NCBI GenBank assembly: GCA_964637365.1 | Contig: CAZWWH010000001.1 | Span: 173,425 to 237,424, forward strand | Direction: 5' to 3' | Origin: Cryptoclostridium sp964637365 | Lineage (GTDB): Bacteria; Bacillota; Dehalobacteriia; UBA7702 | Length of the DNA stretch: 64,000 nucleotides | Shown here: positions 53,232 to 62,433 of the stretch, piece after piece | Layout of the letters: the number at the start of each line of letters is the position of its first letter | How positions within the stretch are numbered: position 1 is the first letter of the stretch | The notes under the pieces: model-generated | Databases searched by the model: none | Seen by the model: the letters and a program-made list of their open reading frames with translations, nothing else | Told to the model about the DNA's origin: nothing | Made by a program: the position numbers and the translations under genes

Positions 53232-54604
53232 TGTCGGTCGCCTCCGTTCACAAAAGTATATTGATAGCCGTAAATCTCCACGGAGCCTTCGCCCTTTACA
53301 ATGAAACGGTGTTCGGCGCCGCGGCAGAAACCCACGTCGATGGTTTGCAGCGTATGATTGGGAAAGGTAACGCTCCGTTTTGTCCTGTTTTCCCCGCCGT
53401 CCACAGAGACGTCAATATCCATATAGGCGTTGGCCGCTGATTTTACTTTAAGGTTCAAACTTTGGATCATGGTGTTGCTGTAGACAGTGGAAGAATAGTC
53501 GTCGAATTCAAACTGCCATGTGACCCGTTCCGTGCTTTCGCGGTCGTTCAGTCGATAGATTTTGCCGTCGGCGCAAAGACCGTAAACATAGCCTTCCTGT
53601 TGGGTGAAAGCGACAATATTGGGGCTGTCCTCTTCGGTCCAGCAGTCGAACAAGGAGTGATAGACATATAGCTTGTGGCTGCTGCCATTGCGGAGGGATA
53701 AATAGTACCTGATACCGTCGGTACCTGCTACAGCATTTTCATAGGTCTCATTTAAATCCCTGGAAATCTCCTTCTCTAAACCGCCGCTGTATTGCAATAC
53801 ACCGTTGCGGGAGACGTAATAAAGGCGGGAATTGACTTCTTGCATGGAACTGTGGTTGAGGGTTCCGTATCTGCTGACGCTGCGAAGGCTGAAATTCGAC
53901 GGATAATCGCCGTATACTTCCATATGGCTCTGATTGCCCAAACAGATCACCCGATTATCCCAGGAGAAAATACCCTTCAAATCCCCGTCAATGGCGCAGT
54001 CTACGGCCCAGGCTCCCACGTCGGTGGGATCGCCGTTGCTGTTGACAAAATAAGTCCAGCCGTATCGTTCCTCCTGTTCTCCGTTGACCGTTACCGTAAA
54101 GGTCCCCATGGCGTTTCCCTGGTAGGAAGCGTAAATATGGTTTCCTTTACAGCCCCAAATGCGGTTGTTGTGAACGCAAACGTAATCCATATCGGGACAG
54201 GAACCGTTTTCCGGATAAGAACCCGTTCCAATAAAGCCAAATTCTCCTGTGGTTATGTCGTAATATTTTTTATCGGGAAAAATAAAAATCTTCCCCCAGA
54301 ACTCTACCATGGATTTATGGCCTGCTGTTAGTGATAAGCCTTCCACTTCTGTGCCATCATAAAAAAGTTTATTCCCCGCCGCCACGGCGAACTTGTTTCC
54401 CGCGGCGATGATGGCCTGGGGGGTTCCGGATATAGTCTCTATCAGGGTTCGTCCTTGCCTCACGGACATCACGGGATAATGGTCGAACACCATGTTTTTG
54501 CAGACCTTACATTGTCCGTCTCCCACCACGGGAAGGCGGCACAACCCCAAAAATCCCGCAGCCCGGGTTTCGTAAGGCTTGATGGTTTTGTCGGCTTTGA
54601 ACAC
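53228..54604 (-). CDS. Phage tail-hub / DNA stabilisation-like protein
   Basis: This 458-residue protein is rich in short beta strands repeating aromatic-glycine turns (FWGKIFIFPDKKYYDITTGEFGFIGT and HNNRIWGCKGNHIY), which suggests a beta-propeller. It resembles the P22 gp10-type tail hub of short-tailed phages in size, position and fold pattern. It follows the connector-like gene. It would plug the portal and keep packaged DNA inside. The analogy is inferred without a search. Confidence 0.62.
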   Translation of the reverse strand: MFKADKTIKPYETRAAGFLGLCRLPVVGDGQCKVCKNMVFDHYPVMSVRQGRTLIETISGTPQAIIAAGNKFAVAAGNKLFYDGTEVEGLSLTAGHKSMVEFWGKIFIFPDKKYYDITTGEFGFIGTGSYPENGSCPDMDYVCVHNNRIWGCKGNHIYASYQGNAMGTFTVTVNGEQEERYGWTYFVNSNGDPTDVGAWAVDCAIDGDLKGIFSWDNRVICLGNQSHMEVYGDYPSNFSLRSVSRYGTLNHSSMQEVNSRLYYVSRNGVLQYSGGLEKEISRDLNETYENAVAGTDGIRYYLSLRNGSSHKLYVYHSLFDCWTEEDSPNIVAFTQQEGYVYGLCADGKIYRLNDRESTERVTWQFEFDDYSSTVYSNTMIQSLNLKVKSAANAYMDIDVSVDGGENRTKRSVTFPNHTLQTIDVGFCRGAEHRFIVKGEGSVEIYGYQYTFVNGGDRQ

Positions 54605-54610
54605 GGCGCG

Positions 54611-55180
54611 TCACTCCTTCATTGCCAGGTTGGGATAGAGCTGGCTTCTTCGCATCACGGAAAGACATTGGGAAAGACAGGAATTGAAGTCGTTTTTGTA
54701 ATTCTCGTAACCATTGGCGTCGTTTTCCTTGGAGGCGATTTGGGCCAGTACATGGTACACATAGAGTTCCCGAAAGGCTTCGGGCGCCGCCAGATCGCCG
54801 TCGGTGTCGATATCCTCCAAAGCATGGGGAACGGTTTTGGCAAGATATTGGATGACCGCAACTTCCCCCATGTCAGCGGGAGACAAGTACAATGTTCCGT
54901 CTTGACAATACCATCCATCCAAGGAGTCATGGAGGCTTTTCCTTCGCAAAATACGCTTTCCTTCCACATAAATGGCGTGAATATCGTCAATTGCCACACC
55001 AGTGGGGAGGGTACCGCTTCCTTGGGACAAGGTAATGATATGATCGGTATAGGTAGGATTGATGGCGGCCATCAGTTGACAGTCAAGGTCGTTGATGTAT
55101 TGGAGCATTTCCCCGGTGGGAATGTATCTGTTATCGCGCAAGAGATTCACTTTTTCAATAATGTCGCAAATTGTTTTCAT
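54611..55180 (-). CDS. Phage head-tail connector/adaptor-like protein
   Basis: This 189-residue protein is mainly helical at both ends with a short beta core (DDIHAIYVEGKRI). Size, position after the capsid and before the tail hub, and the RYIPTGEMLQYINDLDCQLMA opening fit a gp4/gp11-type adaptor that docks under the portal. The call rests on context. A ribosome binding site GGAGG lies upstream. Confidence 0.58.
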   Translation of the reverse strand: MKTICDIIEKVNLLRDNRYIPTGEMLQYINDLDCQLMAAINPTYTDHIITLSQGSGTLPTGVAIDDIHAIYVEGKRILRRKSLHDSLDGWYCQDGTLYLSPADMGEVAVIQYLAKTVPHALEDIDTDGDLAAPEAFRELYVYHVLAQIASKENDANGYENYKNDFNSCLSQCLSVMRRSQLYPNLAMKE

Positions 55181-55191
55181 AGGGAACCTCC

Positions 55192-55551
55192 TTACCTGAG
55201 ATACCGTTCGGGAATGTCCTCGAAGCCTGTGGTGAAGGAACCCATGAGACGGTTGCGGGTATCAAAAATTACCTTGAGGGAAAGTTCGGGAATCCCCGCT
55301 TCCGAACCGGCAACAGCCGCCAAACAGTAGGCCAAAGCCAGGGCCTCCTTTTCGGAAATATCAAAAACGCTCTGCATGGTCTCCACAGGGGAAATCTGGT
55401 TTTCCTCATCCCGGAAGAGGTTCAATTCGTGAATATAGGTGTTGAGCAGGGCAGGAGCCCTGTCTGCAAAGGGATAATCCGTTCCTTCTTCGGTTTTCCC
55501 CAAGAGAGACAGGGCACGCTCGTAAACTGCTTGTACTTTTACTTCCGCCAT
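55192..55551 (-). CDS. Phage head/connector protein of unknown function
   Basis: This 119-residue protein starts at ATG 55551 behind GAGG. A longer open frame to 55680 is Arg-rich and overlaps the capsid gene, so I reject it. The protein is acidic and helical, with a Glu-Ala-rich SEKEALALAYCLAAVAGSE segment. It lies between capsid and adaptor genes, as small head-completion proteins do. Confidence 0.62.
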   Translation of the reverse strand: MAEVKVQAVYERALSLLGKTEEGTDYPFADRAPALLNTYIHELNLFRDEENQISPVETMQSVFDISEKEALALAYCLAAVAGSEAGIPELSLKVIFDTRNRLMGSFTTGFEDIPERYLR

Positions 55552-55562
55552 GCCGCGATTCC

Positions 55563-56663
55563 TCAAACGCGAACCAGAGCGGAGGCGGCGGGAACCACTT
55601 CGTCCGTAACAGTGCTGGCGATATTGCCGGATTTGTAGGCGTAGGCGCGAACCTTGGTTTCGCCGTTCGCCCCACTCCAATCAGCGGTGGAAATGGCCGC
55701 GCTGTAAGTCTGGGCAGTGAGGCTGTCTCTGGGATCGGAGCCATCCAGGGTATATTTGATTGTGGCCCCGGTGGTGGAAGAGGCAATGGCGATGGTATTG
55801 GTGGAACCTGCGGTATAGGTAATCGTGGGGGCCGCAACCAGGGTACCGGAGCCGTAAACAGCCCCCAGCAAGGGAACCTTGGTGTCAAGAACAAAGGCGT
55901 CGAAGCGAATGCGGCCCTCCAAGAGGTTGCCGTTGATACCGGCGGGATTTTCATGAATCACCAGGTCTTTTAATTTTTCCACTGCCACGGTAGCGTCCTT
56001 ATGGCAGAAAAGCATATTTAAGCCGCTGGGCATAATATCTTGGGGCACCTCAATGATTGCGGTACCGTCAACCTCGCCGACGACGCCCTTGACGACCATT
56101 TCCTGGGAACGGTCGGAATACTTCACAAAGTCTCCCAGCTTAATGTAATTGAGGGTGGCGGGGGTTACAAGGCATACTCTCCCGGAACGGGGCGCCAAGG
56201 CGTTGGTCAGCTCTGCCTGCATGGAGAGGAAGGTTTCAAAGGTATTGCTTTTCGTCAGACTGGCCGTGGCCACATGACCGACCTTTTCCGCAATTTTCCC
56301 CACGCGGTATTTTTCAATCATGGGCTTGATGACTTCGTCGGTCTGGCGTTTCATACATTCGTTGGCCTTTTTCTGGAATTTCTGATCCTGCACATCGCCT
56401 TTATCGAGAATCCCGGTGAAGGACTTGTCCTGAGATAATACCATGGTCTGCTTGGTGTCGCCGACGTCCATGGGCACGCCGTAACGCTGCAAGCCGGAAC
56501 GCTGGTAATCGTTCATAGGCATGGTATCGACGCTGAACACATGGACGGTATCAACGCCGTCGAATTTGTAGTTATAGTTCACGACCTTGTCAGTGAAGGA
56601 CGTGAGCTTTAATCGTTCCTGGACTCTGGGGGAGAATTCTTCGCTTAAATTGATTTGAGGCAT
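55563..56663 (-). CDS. Phage major capsid protein with C-terminal Ig-like domain
   Basis: This 366-residue protein is likely the HK97-fold capsid subunit. It starts MPQINLSEEFSPRVQERLKL, has a long basic-acidic helical region (KFQKKANECMKRQTDEVIKPMIEKYR) and a P-domain-like sheet. Residues about 278-360 form an Ig-like or chitobiase-C-terminal-like domain with TGATIKYTLDGSDPRDS, which would project from the capsid surface. No membrane segment is seen. Position after scaffold and portal supports it. Confidence 0.85.
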   Translation of the reverse strand: MPQINLSEEFSPRVQERLKLTSFTDKVVNYNYKFDGVDTVHVFSVDTMPMNDYQRSGLQRYGVPMDVGDTKQTMVLSQDKSFTGILDKGDVQDQKFQKKANECMKRQTDEVIKPMIEKYRVGKIAEKVGHVATASLTKSNTFETFLSMQAELTNALAPRSGRVCLVTPATLNYIKLGDFVKYSDRSQEMVVKGVVGEVDGTAIIEVPQDIMPSGLNMLFCHKDATVAVEKLKDLVIHENPAGINGNLLEGRIRFDAFVLDTKVPLLGAVYGSGTLVAAPTITYTAGSTNTIAIASSTTGATIKYTLDGSDPRDSLTAQTYSAAISTADWSGANGETKVRAYAYKSGNIASTVTDEVVPAASALVRV

Positions 56664-56680
56664 ACTTTACTTCCTTTCTT

Positions 56681-57702
56681 TTAAATCACATCCCAGCCGC
56701 CAAAGGGGTTTTCGTGGCCGCTGCCGCCGCCGGTTCCCTTTTTGCTGCTGGGCGCTTTTACTTTGTTTTCGTTGTTTTTTTGTAGGTTCGTAAGGTCTTT
56801 TTTCAGTTTGTCCCTCTCTTTTTTAAGAGTTTTGATTTCATCTTTCAGCGCTTTTCCGTCACCTTTGGCTTCTTCGATCTCGTGCAGGAGCCAGCTTTCC
56901 GTCAGAGGAACGCCGTTCCGCCAATTTTGGATCACGTCGTCGGGCATTTTCATGCCGTCTTTGATTTTGCGGTCCACGTCGGGGCGTAATTTTTGGAAAG
57001 CGTAGATTTCCTCTTTTTGCATCTGGGACAGCCCCTGCCTTGCCTGGGCCGCCGCTTCCTGGTTTTTTTTGCCCTGGCGGCTTCGTATTTGCTTTGGAAC
57101 ACTTCCGCCGCCGCTTCTTCCGTCATGCCTTCGGAGGCAAGGCGCTGAATTTCACCTTGACGGATGGCGTTCATGGCGGCCATGTCCTTAACGATGGTCT
57201 CCAGAGGAACGCCGTACATATAGGCCATGGTCTCCATGGGTTCCAGCATGACCTCCAGAGGCTTCAGCCTGTCATATTTTGCGGAGAGGCGGTCGGCGGT
57301 GAGGCCCTTTTGCGCCAGAGCCTTGACTTCGTCCAGAGAAACATTAAGGTTCGTCCCCATGAAATTCAGTGTCAATGCTTCTTGGGCCGGCGCTTGTGGT
57401 TCCTCTGTCTCTTCTTGCTCTTCTTCCGTTTCCTGCTCGGCATCTTCCTCTACCGGTTCTTCCGGTTCGGTTGATTCGGGGGATTCCTCTTGGGCGGCTT
57501 CTTCCTCGTCATGTACCGCCTCTTCCTCAGTTTCCAGGCCCCACATGGCGTTCATTTCCGCCTCAAATGCGCTGCTGTCCTCGGTTTGGTTACCGCTTGA
57601 CGCAGCCGCTTGTTCACCCACAGCTTCGGTTTGGTTGCCGCCTGCTGTTTGCGCTGTGCCTACTTCCGAGATATGGTTGTCTGCGGTTTGGTTTTCTGAC
57701 AT
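56681..57702 (-). CDS. Phage scaffold-like protein, likely two frames joined by -1 frameshift
   Basis: Two overlapping frames together cover one gene. The first (57702 down to 56950) gives 250 residues: an acidic Glu/Pro-rich region (about 40-110), then a helical core with LTLNFMGTNLNVSLDEVKALAQKGL. After AARAKK it turns into an Arg/Lys-rich tail unlike a scaffold. At an A8 run (57063-57070) the -1 frame continues NQEAAAQARQG into the second frame. That frame gives a coiled coil (KDEIKTLKKERDKLKKDLTNL) and a GGGSGHENPFGG tail. The joined product is about 340 residues. An assembly error in the homopolymer is possible. Confidence 0.72.
57063..57070 (-). other. Homopolymer A8 (minus strand) at the scaffold frame junction
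   Basis: Reading GCA-AAA-AAA then slipping back one base gives AAC-CAG in the downstream frame. This fits A-AAA-AAA slippage by ribosome or polymerase, or an indel artefact. Confidence 0.6.
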
Positions 57703-57729
57703 AAATTAAGTCCTCCTGATTTTGGGTAT

Positions 57730-57757
57730 AAAAAAACAGGCCATAGGCCTGTTTTTC
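57730..57757 (-). terminator. Terminator between portal and scaffold genes
   Basis: AAAAACAGGCC and GGCCTGTTTTT pair around ATA with a T-run on both strands. It lies inside the late gene cluster, downstream of the portal gene. Confidence 0.75.
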
Positions 57758-57764
57758 ACGGTAT

Positions 57765-59573
57765 TTAGTTTTGCGCCTTGGCTACCGTTGCGTTAATCCG
57801 GTCCATCTGGGTCACTCCGAGAAGGTCCTCGGCAGTGGGAGCAATATTTGACGGCTGTTCCTGCCCGCTTTCTTGTAATGGCATTTCCTCATTCATGCCC
57901 ATGGCGGCGTCCATCATTTGTTGTTCGGGATTGGCAGTCTGGACTTCTCTGGCTTTCAGGTTCGCTAGAGCCTTTTGTTTGTGGGGCATGAGGTTTTCCG
58001 GCATTAAATCAATGTAGTCAATCCCGGAAATCATTTCTTTCAGGAAAAGATTGTCCAAGGTCTTCACCTCGGTCAGTTCGCTCCAATAGGAGGAACCTCC
58101 GATATCGATCTTAATATCCAAAGCCGCCGTGTTGATGGTGGAAAAATCAAATTCCAAAATTTCTTCCTCATTGGTGGTCTGGTTGAATACCGCCACCGGT
58201 CGCACGCCGTAATAGGTGGCCATAAAGTCAATGGCGATTCTTGCCCAATCCTCAATGAACTGATACAAATTCCTGCGGTGCAGCTCCAAGGGCGTGGTAG
58301 CGGCCTTTTGCGCGGCAATAATGGCCGAAGTATTCTCTGGGTTCACATTCCCCAGAGTGGCGTCGGTTGCACCGTTTAAGGTATTGGTGGTGGAAATGAG
58401 ATATTCCATCAACTTATCTACCTGGTAACCGTAGTTGGCTCCCTCTACGACATGGGCCACTTGGTTCACATTTTCCACAAAGCCGTTGACGCCAATGGCG
58501 GAACCAACGCCGTTGTCCCAGCCGTTGGGCAGTAAATCCTTGCGGTAGATGATGGTGGGGAAGGCTGCCCGAGACACACTGGCCACAGACATGGTGGCCA
58601 GAACATTGACGGCCAGCTGATTTTGTACCAGTTCGGAAACGGCGGAATATCCGTGGTAGGAATTCAGCCGTTCTTCCCAGTTTAACCAGGCAATGGGATA
58701 ACAGTGAAGCCCCGTATCCGTTGCTTCTTTGATCAGCACGTCGGCGGTACTTTCCATGGACCAAATGGTATCGGTATCTTCGTCCCGATAATAGAGAGTA
58801 AACAGGGTGGTGCGGTCCTCCTGTTCGTCGTCGAAATAGTCGTCGGAACCGCCTTTGATATCATCGATATCTACGCCTTTTTCTCCTTCGGCGCGCTTCT
58901 TCAACGTCGCGGTAAATTCACGGCTGGCAATTAAAATCCAAGGCTGGGATTGAACGTCGGGGTCCGAGGTATTCCCAAAAAAACAACGGGTATTGAGAAT
59001 TTGCTCAAAGTCGAGGTCGCCTTCGGCGCCAATACTGCCGACCGCGTCAGCGGAGACAGTATTCCCATTTTTATCACTTCCAATATCATCCAACGTACCG
59101 CTATTAAGACTGTCCAACATTTCCTGGCTGACTGTGGCTACGGGGGCCGTAGGGTCCCAAAACATATGCCAGCAGCCGTCGCCGTCCACAGGACAGGACG
59201 TTAAAATGCGCCGCGTCTTGGTGGTGCCTTTTCGTTTCTCCCAAAGGCGGTTTAGCTCGTCGGTGAGAATGGCAGCTTCTTTTTCCATAACCTCCGATGT
59301 GGCCCCCGGGATTCCGTAGGGACGCACTGTCATGGCAATGTCCTCGGACATGATGGAAGCCGCCTTGATTTGCACCGTTGGACGGATAAAATTCAAAACC
59401 ACGGGCTTCAGGCCTTCAGTATCCAAGCCCTCCCACTGGTTGCCACAATAGAAATTGCGGTTGGTCTCCACGGTGTTGGATAAATCGAGTTTGTTGTTGT
59501 ATTCCTTCCCCTTTTCGTACAAGGAGGATATCTCCTGGGCGGTCGTGGGCGCCGCAAAATATTTTTCAGCCAT
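57765..59573 (-). CDS. Phage portal protein
   Basis: This 602-residue protein fits a short-tailed-phage-type portal in size and position, after the large terminase and before scaffold and capsid. It opens with a helical N-terminus, has a YCGNQWEGLDTEGLKPVVLNFIRPTVQIKA segment typical of P22-like portals, an acidic DDEQEDRT loop, and a Gln/Glu-rich C-terminus. The protein would form the dodecameric DNA channel at one capsid vertex. It starts one base after the small membrane-protein gene. Confidence 0.85.
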   Translation of the reverse strand: MAEKYFAAPTTAQEISSLYEKGKEYNNKLDLSNTVETNRNFYCGNQWEGLDTEGLKPVVLNFIRPTVQIKAASIMSEDIAMTVRPYGIPGATSEVMEKEAAILTDELNRLWEKRKGTTKTRRILTSCPVDGDGCWHMFWDPTAPVATVSQEMLDSLNSGTLDDIGSDKNGNTVSADAVGSIGAEGDLDFEQILNTRCFFGNTSDPDVQSQPWILIASREFTATLKKRAEGEKGVDIDDIKGGSDDYFDDEQEDRTTLFTLYYRDEDTDTIWSMESTADVLIKEATDTGLHCYPIAWLNWEERLNSYHGYSAVSELVQNQLAVNVLATMSVASVSRAAFPTIIYRKDLLPNGWDNGVGSAIGVNGFVENVNQVAHVVEGANYGYQVDKLMEYLISTTNTLNGATDATLGNVNPENTSAIIAAQKAATTPLELHRRNLYQFIEDWARIAIDFMATYYGVRPVAVFNQTTNEEEILEFDFSTINTAALDIKIDIGGSSYWSELTEVKTLDNLFLKEMISGIDYIDLMPENLMPHKQKALANLKAREVQTANPEQQMMDAAMGMNEEMPLQESGQEQPSNIAPTAEDLLGVTQMDRINATVAKAQN

Positions 59574-59840
59574 TTATTTCCCTGCCTTTTTCCGAAATGC
59601 TTCGTAAGGGTCGTAGGAAAGCATCTTGCCAATGTCCTTTCCCAGCCGTTCGTTGATTTCTCGCTCTTTTCTCTCTTCCTCGGTTTCTTCCTGAGGTACG
59701 GCGTCTTTCTGCATTTCCCGCCGATACTCGGATAACGCGCGCTCATCAAAATGAATCTGTTTAAAATATTTCAAACACGTAAGCACTGTAACGCAGCTAA
59801 GAACCATAGCCGCACATAAAAGCAATATAACGATTTCCAT
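59574..59840 (-). CDS. Small phage membrane protein
   Basis: This 88-residue protein has one N-terminal membrane segment (about 3-23) and a long charged cytoplasmic tail rich in Glu and Arg (ETEEERKEREINERLGKDIGK). It is too short and charged for a classical holin, though a spanin- or pinholin-like role cannot be excluded. It sits between large terminase and portal, with tight spacing. Confidence 0.65.
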   Translation of the reverse strand: MEIVILLLCAAMVLSCVTVLTCLKYFKQIHFDERALSEYRREMQKDAVPQEETEEERKEREINERLGKDIGKMLSYDPYEAFRKKAGK

Positions 59841-59849
59841 AAATCCTCC

Positions 59850-61337
59850 TTATCGGAACAGCCCTCGGATGTTGACGGGAACGCCGAAAATTTGCTTTTT
59901 CGGCCGCAGCAATTCCAAGTCTTCCTCTTTGGGCGGTTCAATATGGGTGTAAGTGTATACGAGACGATTCAGCACCTGGGAACAGCAGTCCACTTCATCG
60001 TCGTGAGCGCCGTTGGGAAAGCTGGCAAATTCGTCAATGAATTCATCGGTCCAGTCCGCGTTTTTGGGTAAGTAAACGTTGCCCGCTTCAATGACGCCGG
60101 CAATGGCGTTTAAGCGGGCCATTTTTCCACCCTGGGGGTTTACGGCAATCACGCCGGGAACGCTGTTTTTCAGCATAGACACCACGGCGGGGCCGTTGGC
60201 CTTGTCCTCCACTAAAATACCTACCGTGGTGGGATGGGCGTAGCGCAGGTATTTCAGCTTGTTCAAGGTGGAAACGAAATCCATTCTGGCCTTGACCCGT
60301 TCCAAGAGATAATAATTAGCGTCATTTTTGCCCCATACCTGAATAGCGGTAAAGTCGGAACGGTCCGTATCCTTAAAGCTGGCGTCAATGGAAATGACTT
60401 TGAATAAATCTTCGGGAAGCTCGTTTTCCTCGTAAAACCGCCACCATTCCCGTTTGATGATGTTTCCTTCATCCACGGTGGGGCGGCCTTGATAGAGAGC
60501 TTCCCAGGTACGGGTTCCTTCGGTCTTTTTCACCGATTCCTTAAAGGCGTTCAGCCACTTTTTACCCTTGCCAATTTCCGGATGAAGTGGTTCGCCGGGG
60601 TTTCTGCCCATGGGGTCGTTTTCCTCGGCTTCGCAGGGCAGGTTCAGTACTCTTACGTCAGGTTCCGTTTCAATGATCCTTCCGGCGAGATCATCCTCGT
60701 GCCAACGGGTTTGAATCACAATGACCTTGGCGCCTGCGGCAAGACGGGATTTAAAGCTGTCCTGCCATTCGGACCATACCCAGCTGCGGGTGGTTTTGCT
60801 GTCGGCCTCTTTGCGGTTTTTTACCGGGTCGTCGATGATCATCAGGTTGCAGCCCCGGCCCGTCACGCCGGAGCCAAGGCCGCGGGAAATCATGCCGCCC
60901 ACATGGTTGGACAATTCAAACTCCAACGCGCTGTTGGGCCTTACAGCCAGCTCCACGCCGAAGACCTGTTTGCCAAAATATTTGATTTTATCGCGGTTTT
61001 TACGTCCGAACTGTTTGGCAAATTCCACATTGTAACTGATTTCAATCACACGATGACAGGGATTCTTCCCCAAATACCAAGAAGGAAGGGTCTCTGTGAT
61101 GGTCATGGACTTCCCGTGCTGAGGCGGCACGGAAACCACCAGGATTTCATAGGGCCTTTCGGTGGGGTGTTCCACAAAAGACTGGATCTCGTCACACAGG
61201 AACCTCCCGAACCTGCTCTTTTTCCAGCGGCCTTCGTGGACAAGGCGGACATAATCGGCGTAATTGTATTTGGCAAGTTCGTATTCAGCAAGTTTCAGGC
61301 TATCTTGGTCAAGAAGGATTTTTTTGCGATCTGACAT
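59850..61337 (-). CDS. terL: Phage terminase large subunit
   Basis: This 495-residue protein has the packaging ATPase with Walker A-like VPPQHGKSMT near residue 73 and Walker B LMIIDDPVKN near 170. The RNase H-like nuclease starts with VISIDASFKDTDRSDFTA and ends with an HDDEVDCCSQ acidic site. It cuts and packages phage DNA. ATG 61337 is chosen; an upstream TTG (61349) is possible. It overlaps the small subunit gene by 29 bases. Confidence 0.94.
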   Translation of the reverse strand: MSDRKKILLDQDSLKLAEYELAKYNYADYVRLVHEGRWKKSRFGRFLCDEIQSFVEHPTERPYEILVVSVPPQHGKSMTITETLPSWYLGKNPCHRVIEISYNVEFAKQFGRKNRDKIKYFGKQVFGVELAVRPNSALEFELSNHVGGMISRGLGSGVTGRGCNLMIIDDPVKNRKEADSKTTRSWVWSEWQDSFKSRLAAGAKVIVIQTRWHEDDLAGRIIETEPDVRVLNLPCEAEENDPMGRNPGEPLHPEIGKGKKWLNAFKESVKKTEGTRTWEALYQGRPTVDEGNIIKREWWRFYEENELPEDLFKVISIDASFKDTDRSDFTAIQVWGKNDANYYLLERVKARMDFVSTLNKLKYLRYAHPTTVGILVEDKANGPAVVSMLKNSVPGVIAVNPQGGKMARLNAIAGVIEAGNVYLPKNADWTDEFIDEFASFPNGAHDDEVDCCSQVLNRLVYTYTHIEPPKEEDLELLRPKKQIFGVPVNIRGLFR

Positions 61338-61704
61338 AACACTTATCAATCTCCTCCCTGATCGTTTCCTGATTCTGCGGGTCTACCATAATAGCGTGAA
61401 TTTTCTTGGTCGTCGTGGTATAACCCGTATCGTCAATATGTTCCGCTTCATGGGGACGACCGATGGCGTAAGACAAGACCATAGAGGCGGCTTTCAATCG
61501 GCTGGCCTCCGATGCTTTTTTACTTCGCATGACTTCATCCAAGGTGGAAATGGCAAGGTTCGTGAGGGCCGCCAGCTGCTCCACGGATTCGGTACGAACC
61601 TGCTGGATCGTCTTTGTTTGCTCAATCTGAATATCGGGAATGGTCTGCATGGCGAAGACCTCATCAGCAATGGCCTGGGCCTTTTCCTTCGGTACTCTTG
61701 ACAT
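61309..61704 (-). CDS. Phage terminase small subunit-like protein
   Basis: This 131-residue helical protein lies directly before terL, as small subunits do. It has a SVEQLAALTNLAISTLDEVMRSKKAS region that may form a DNA-binding helix pair, a coiled middle, and a C-terminal KIHAIMVDPQNQETIREEID. The ribosome binding site is GAGGTGATAGA. I assign it by context. Confidence 0.75.
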   Translation of the reverse strand: MSRVPKEKAQAIADEVFAMQTIPDIQIEQTKTIQQVRTESVEQLAALTNLAISTLDEVMRSKKASEASRLKAASMVLSYAIGRPHEAEHIDDTGYTTTTKKIHAIMVDPQNQETIREEIDKCYVRSQKNPS

Positions 61705-61713
61705 TCTATCACC

Positions 61714-62238
61714 TCATTCCAATAAACGCTGCCATTTTACATTGCCTTTGCTGCGCACCCTGTAATTGCGGAACATGGTTTGCAAGACCTTATTGGTGCG
61801 ATTCCCTTTGCAGTAGATCAGGGGGCAGACAAAAAGCTGAAATTCGCTGGTTTTGGCTTTGCAAAGGATGCTTTCTTTCATCAGATTTTCTACATTGCGG
61901 TAGGCGACAGAACGGGAAATTCCAAGATGGCGTGCGATTTCTTCTATGGTCATGGGATTTCCCCGTCGGTCTTTGATGCAGTTATCGTAATATCCCACAT
62001 AATGACTGATAGAGACGAGAAACAGAAAATCGGTTTTACTCAATTCCTGTCCGAGAAGCATAATTTCTTCTGTGTTTAATTTTGCAAAGCAGGAAAATGG
62101 GATAGAAATGGTATCTTCCAGAAATGCTACCTTTGATTGCCGGGTAATTCGTACTTTGTCTCCGTCCATGATTTGATCCAGAACTTCTCCTGTTCCTTTA
62201 TCAATGATTAGACTTCTGATATGATTCACCGCTTTCAC
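61714..62238 (-). CDS. Winged-helix/HTH phage protein (replication or regulatory)
   Basis: This 174-residue protein has a central helix-turn-helix: PMTIEEIARHLGISRSVAYRNVENLMKESIL near residues 95-125, close to MarR/IclR or RepL-type winged helices. The N-terminal half is of unknown fold. It starts behind GAGAGGTGAAAG. Two CCCGA-AAA-TCGGG elements lie just upstream, which suggests autoregulation. It could control the late operon or act at an origin; sequence does not decide. Confidence 0.72.
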   Translation of the reverse strand: MKAVNHIRSLIIDKGTGEVLDQIMDGDKVRITRQSKVAFLEDTISIPFSCFAKLNTEEIMLLGQELSKTDFLFLVSISHYVGYYDNCIKDRRGNPMTIEEIARHLGISRSVAYRNVENLMKESILCKAKTSEFQLFVCPLIYCKGNRTNKVLQTMFRNYRVRSKGNVKWQRLLE

Positions 62239-62250
62239 CTCTCATTCAAA

Positions 62251-62300
62251 ATCCCGAAAATCGGGACAAAAACCCCCATTTCAGTCCCGAAAATCGGGAT
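62251..62300. repeat. Two palindromic operator-like elements
   Basis: ATCCCGAAAATCGGGAC and GTCCCGAAAATCGGGAT (62251-62267 and 62284-62300) are 33 bases apart, about three helical turns. They lie 13 bases before the start of the HTH gene. Confidence 0.65.
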
Positions 62301-62401
62301 TGAAAAAAAGGCCAAAATTTCCATGTTATATAGGTGTTTTAATGAAAAAACCGCGAATCTCGCCCTCTATATAATCTAAGGGACCTTGTTCGATGCTGTC
62401 A

Positions 62402-62433
62402 CGCAATAAAAAAGACAGGCCCTTCGGTCTGTC
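62402..62433 (-). terminator. Minus-strand intrinsic terminator
   Basis: AGACAG and CTGTCT, extended by GCC/GGT, form a hairpin followed on the minus strand by six T. The nearest possible minus-strand source is the promoter at 63301-63329. Confidence 0.7.

Noticed and set aside
55552..55680. 43-codon N-terminal extension of the phage head gene
   Set aside because: It is Arg-rich, overlaps the capsid gene, and GAGG precedes the internal ATG.
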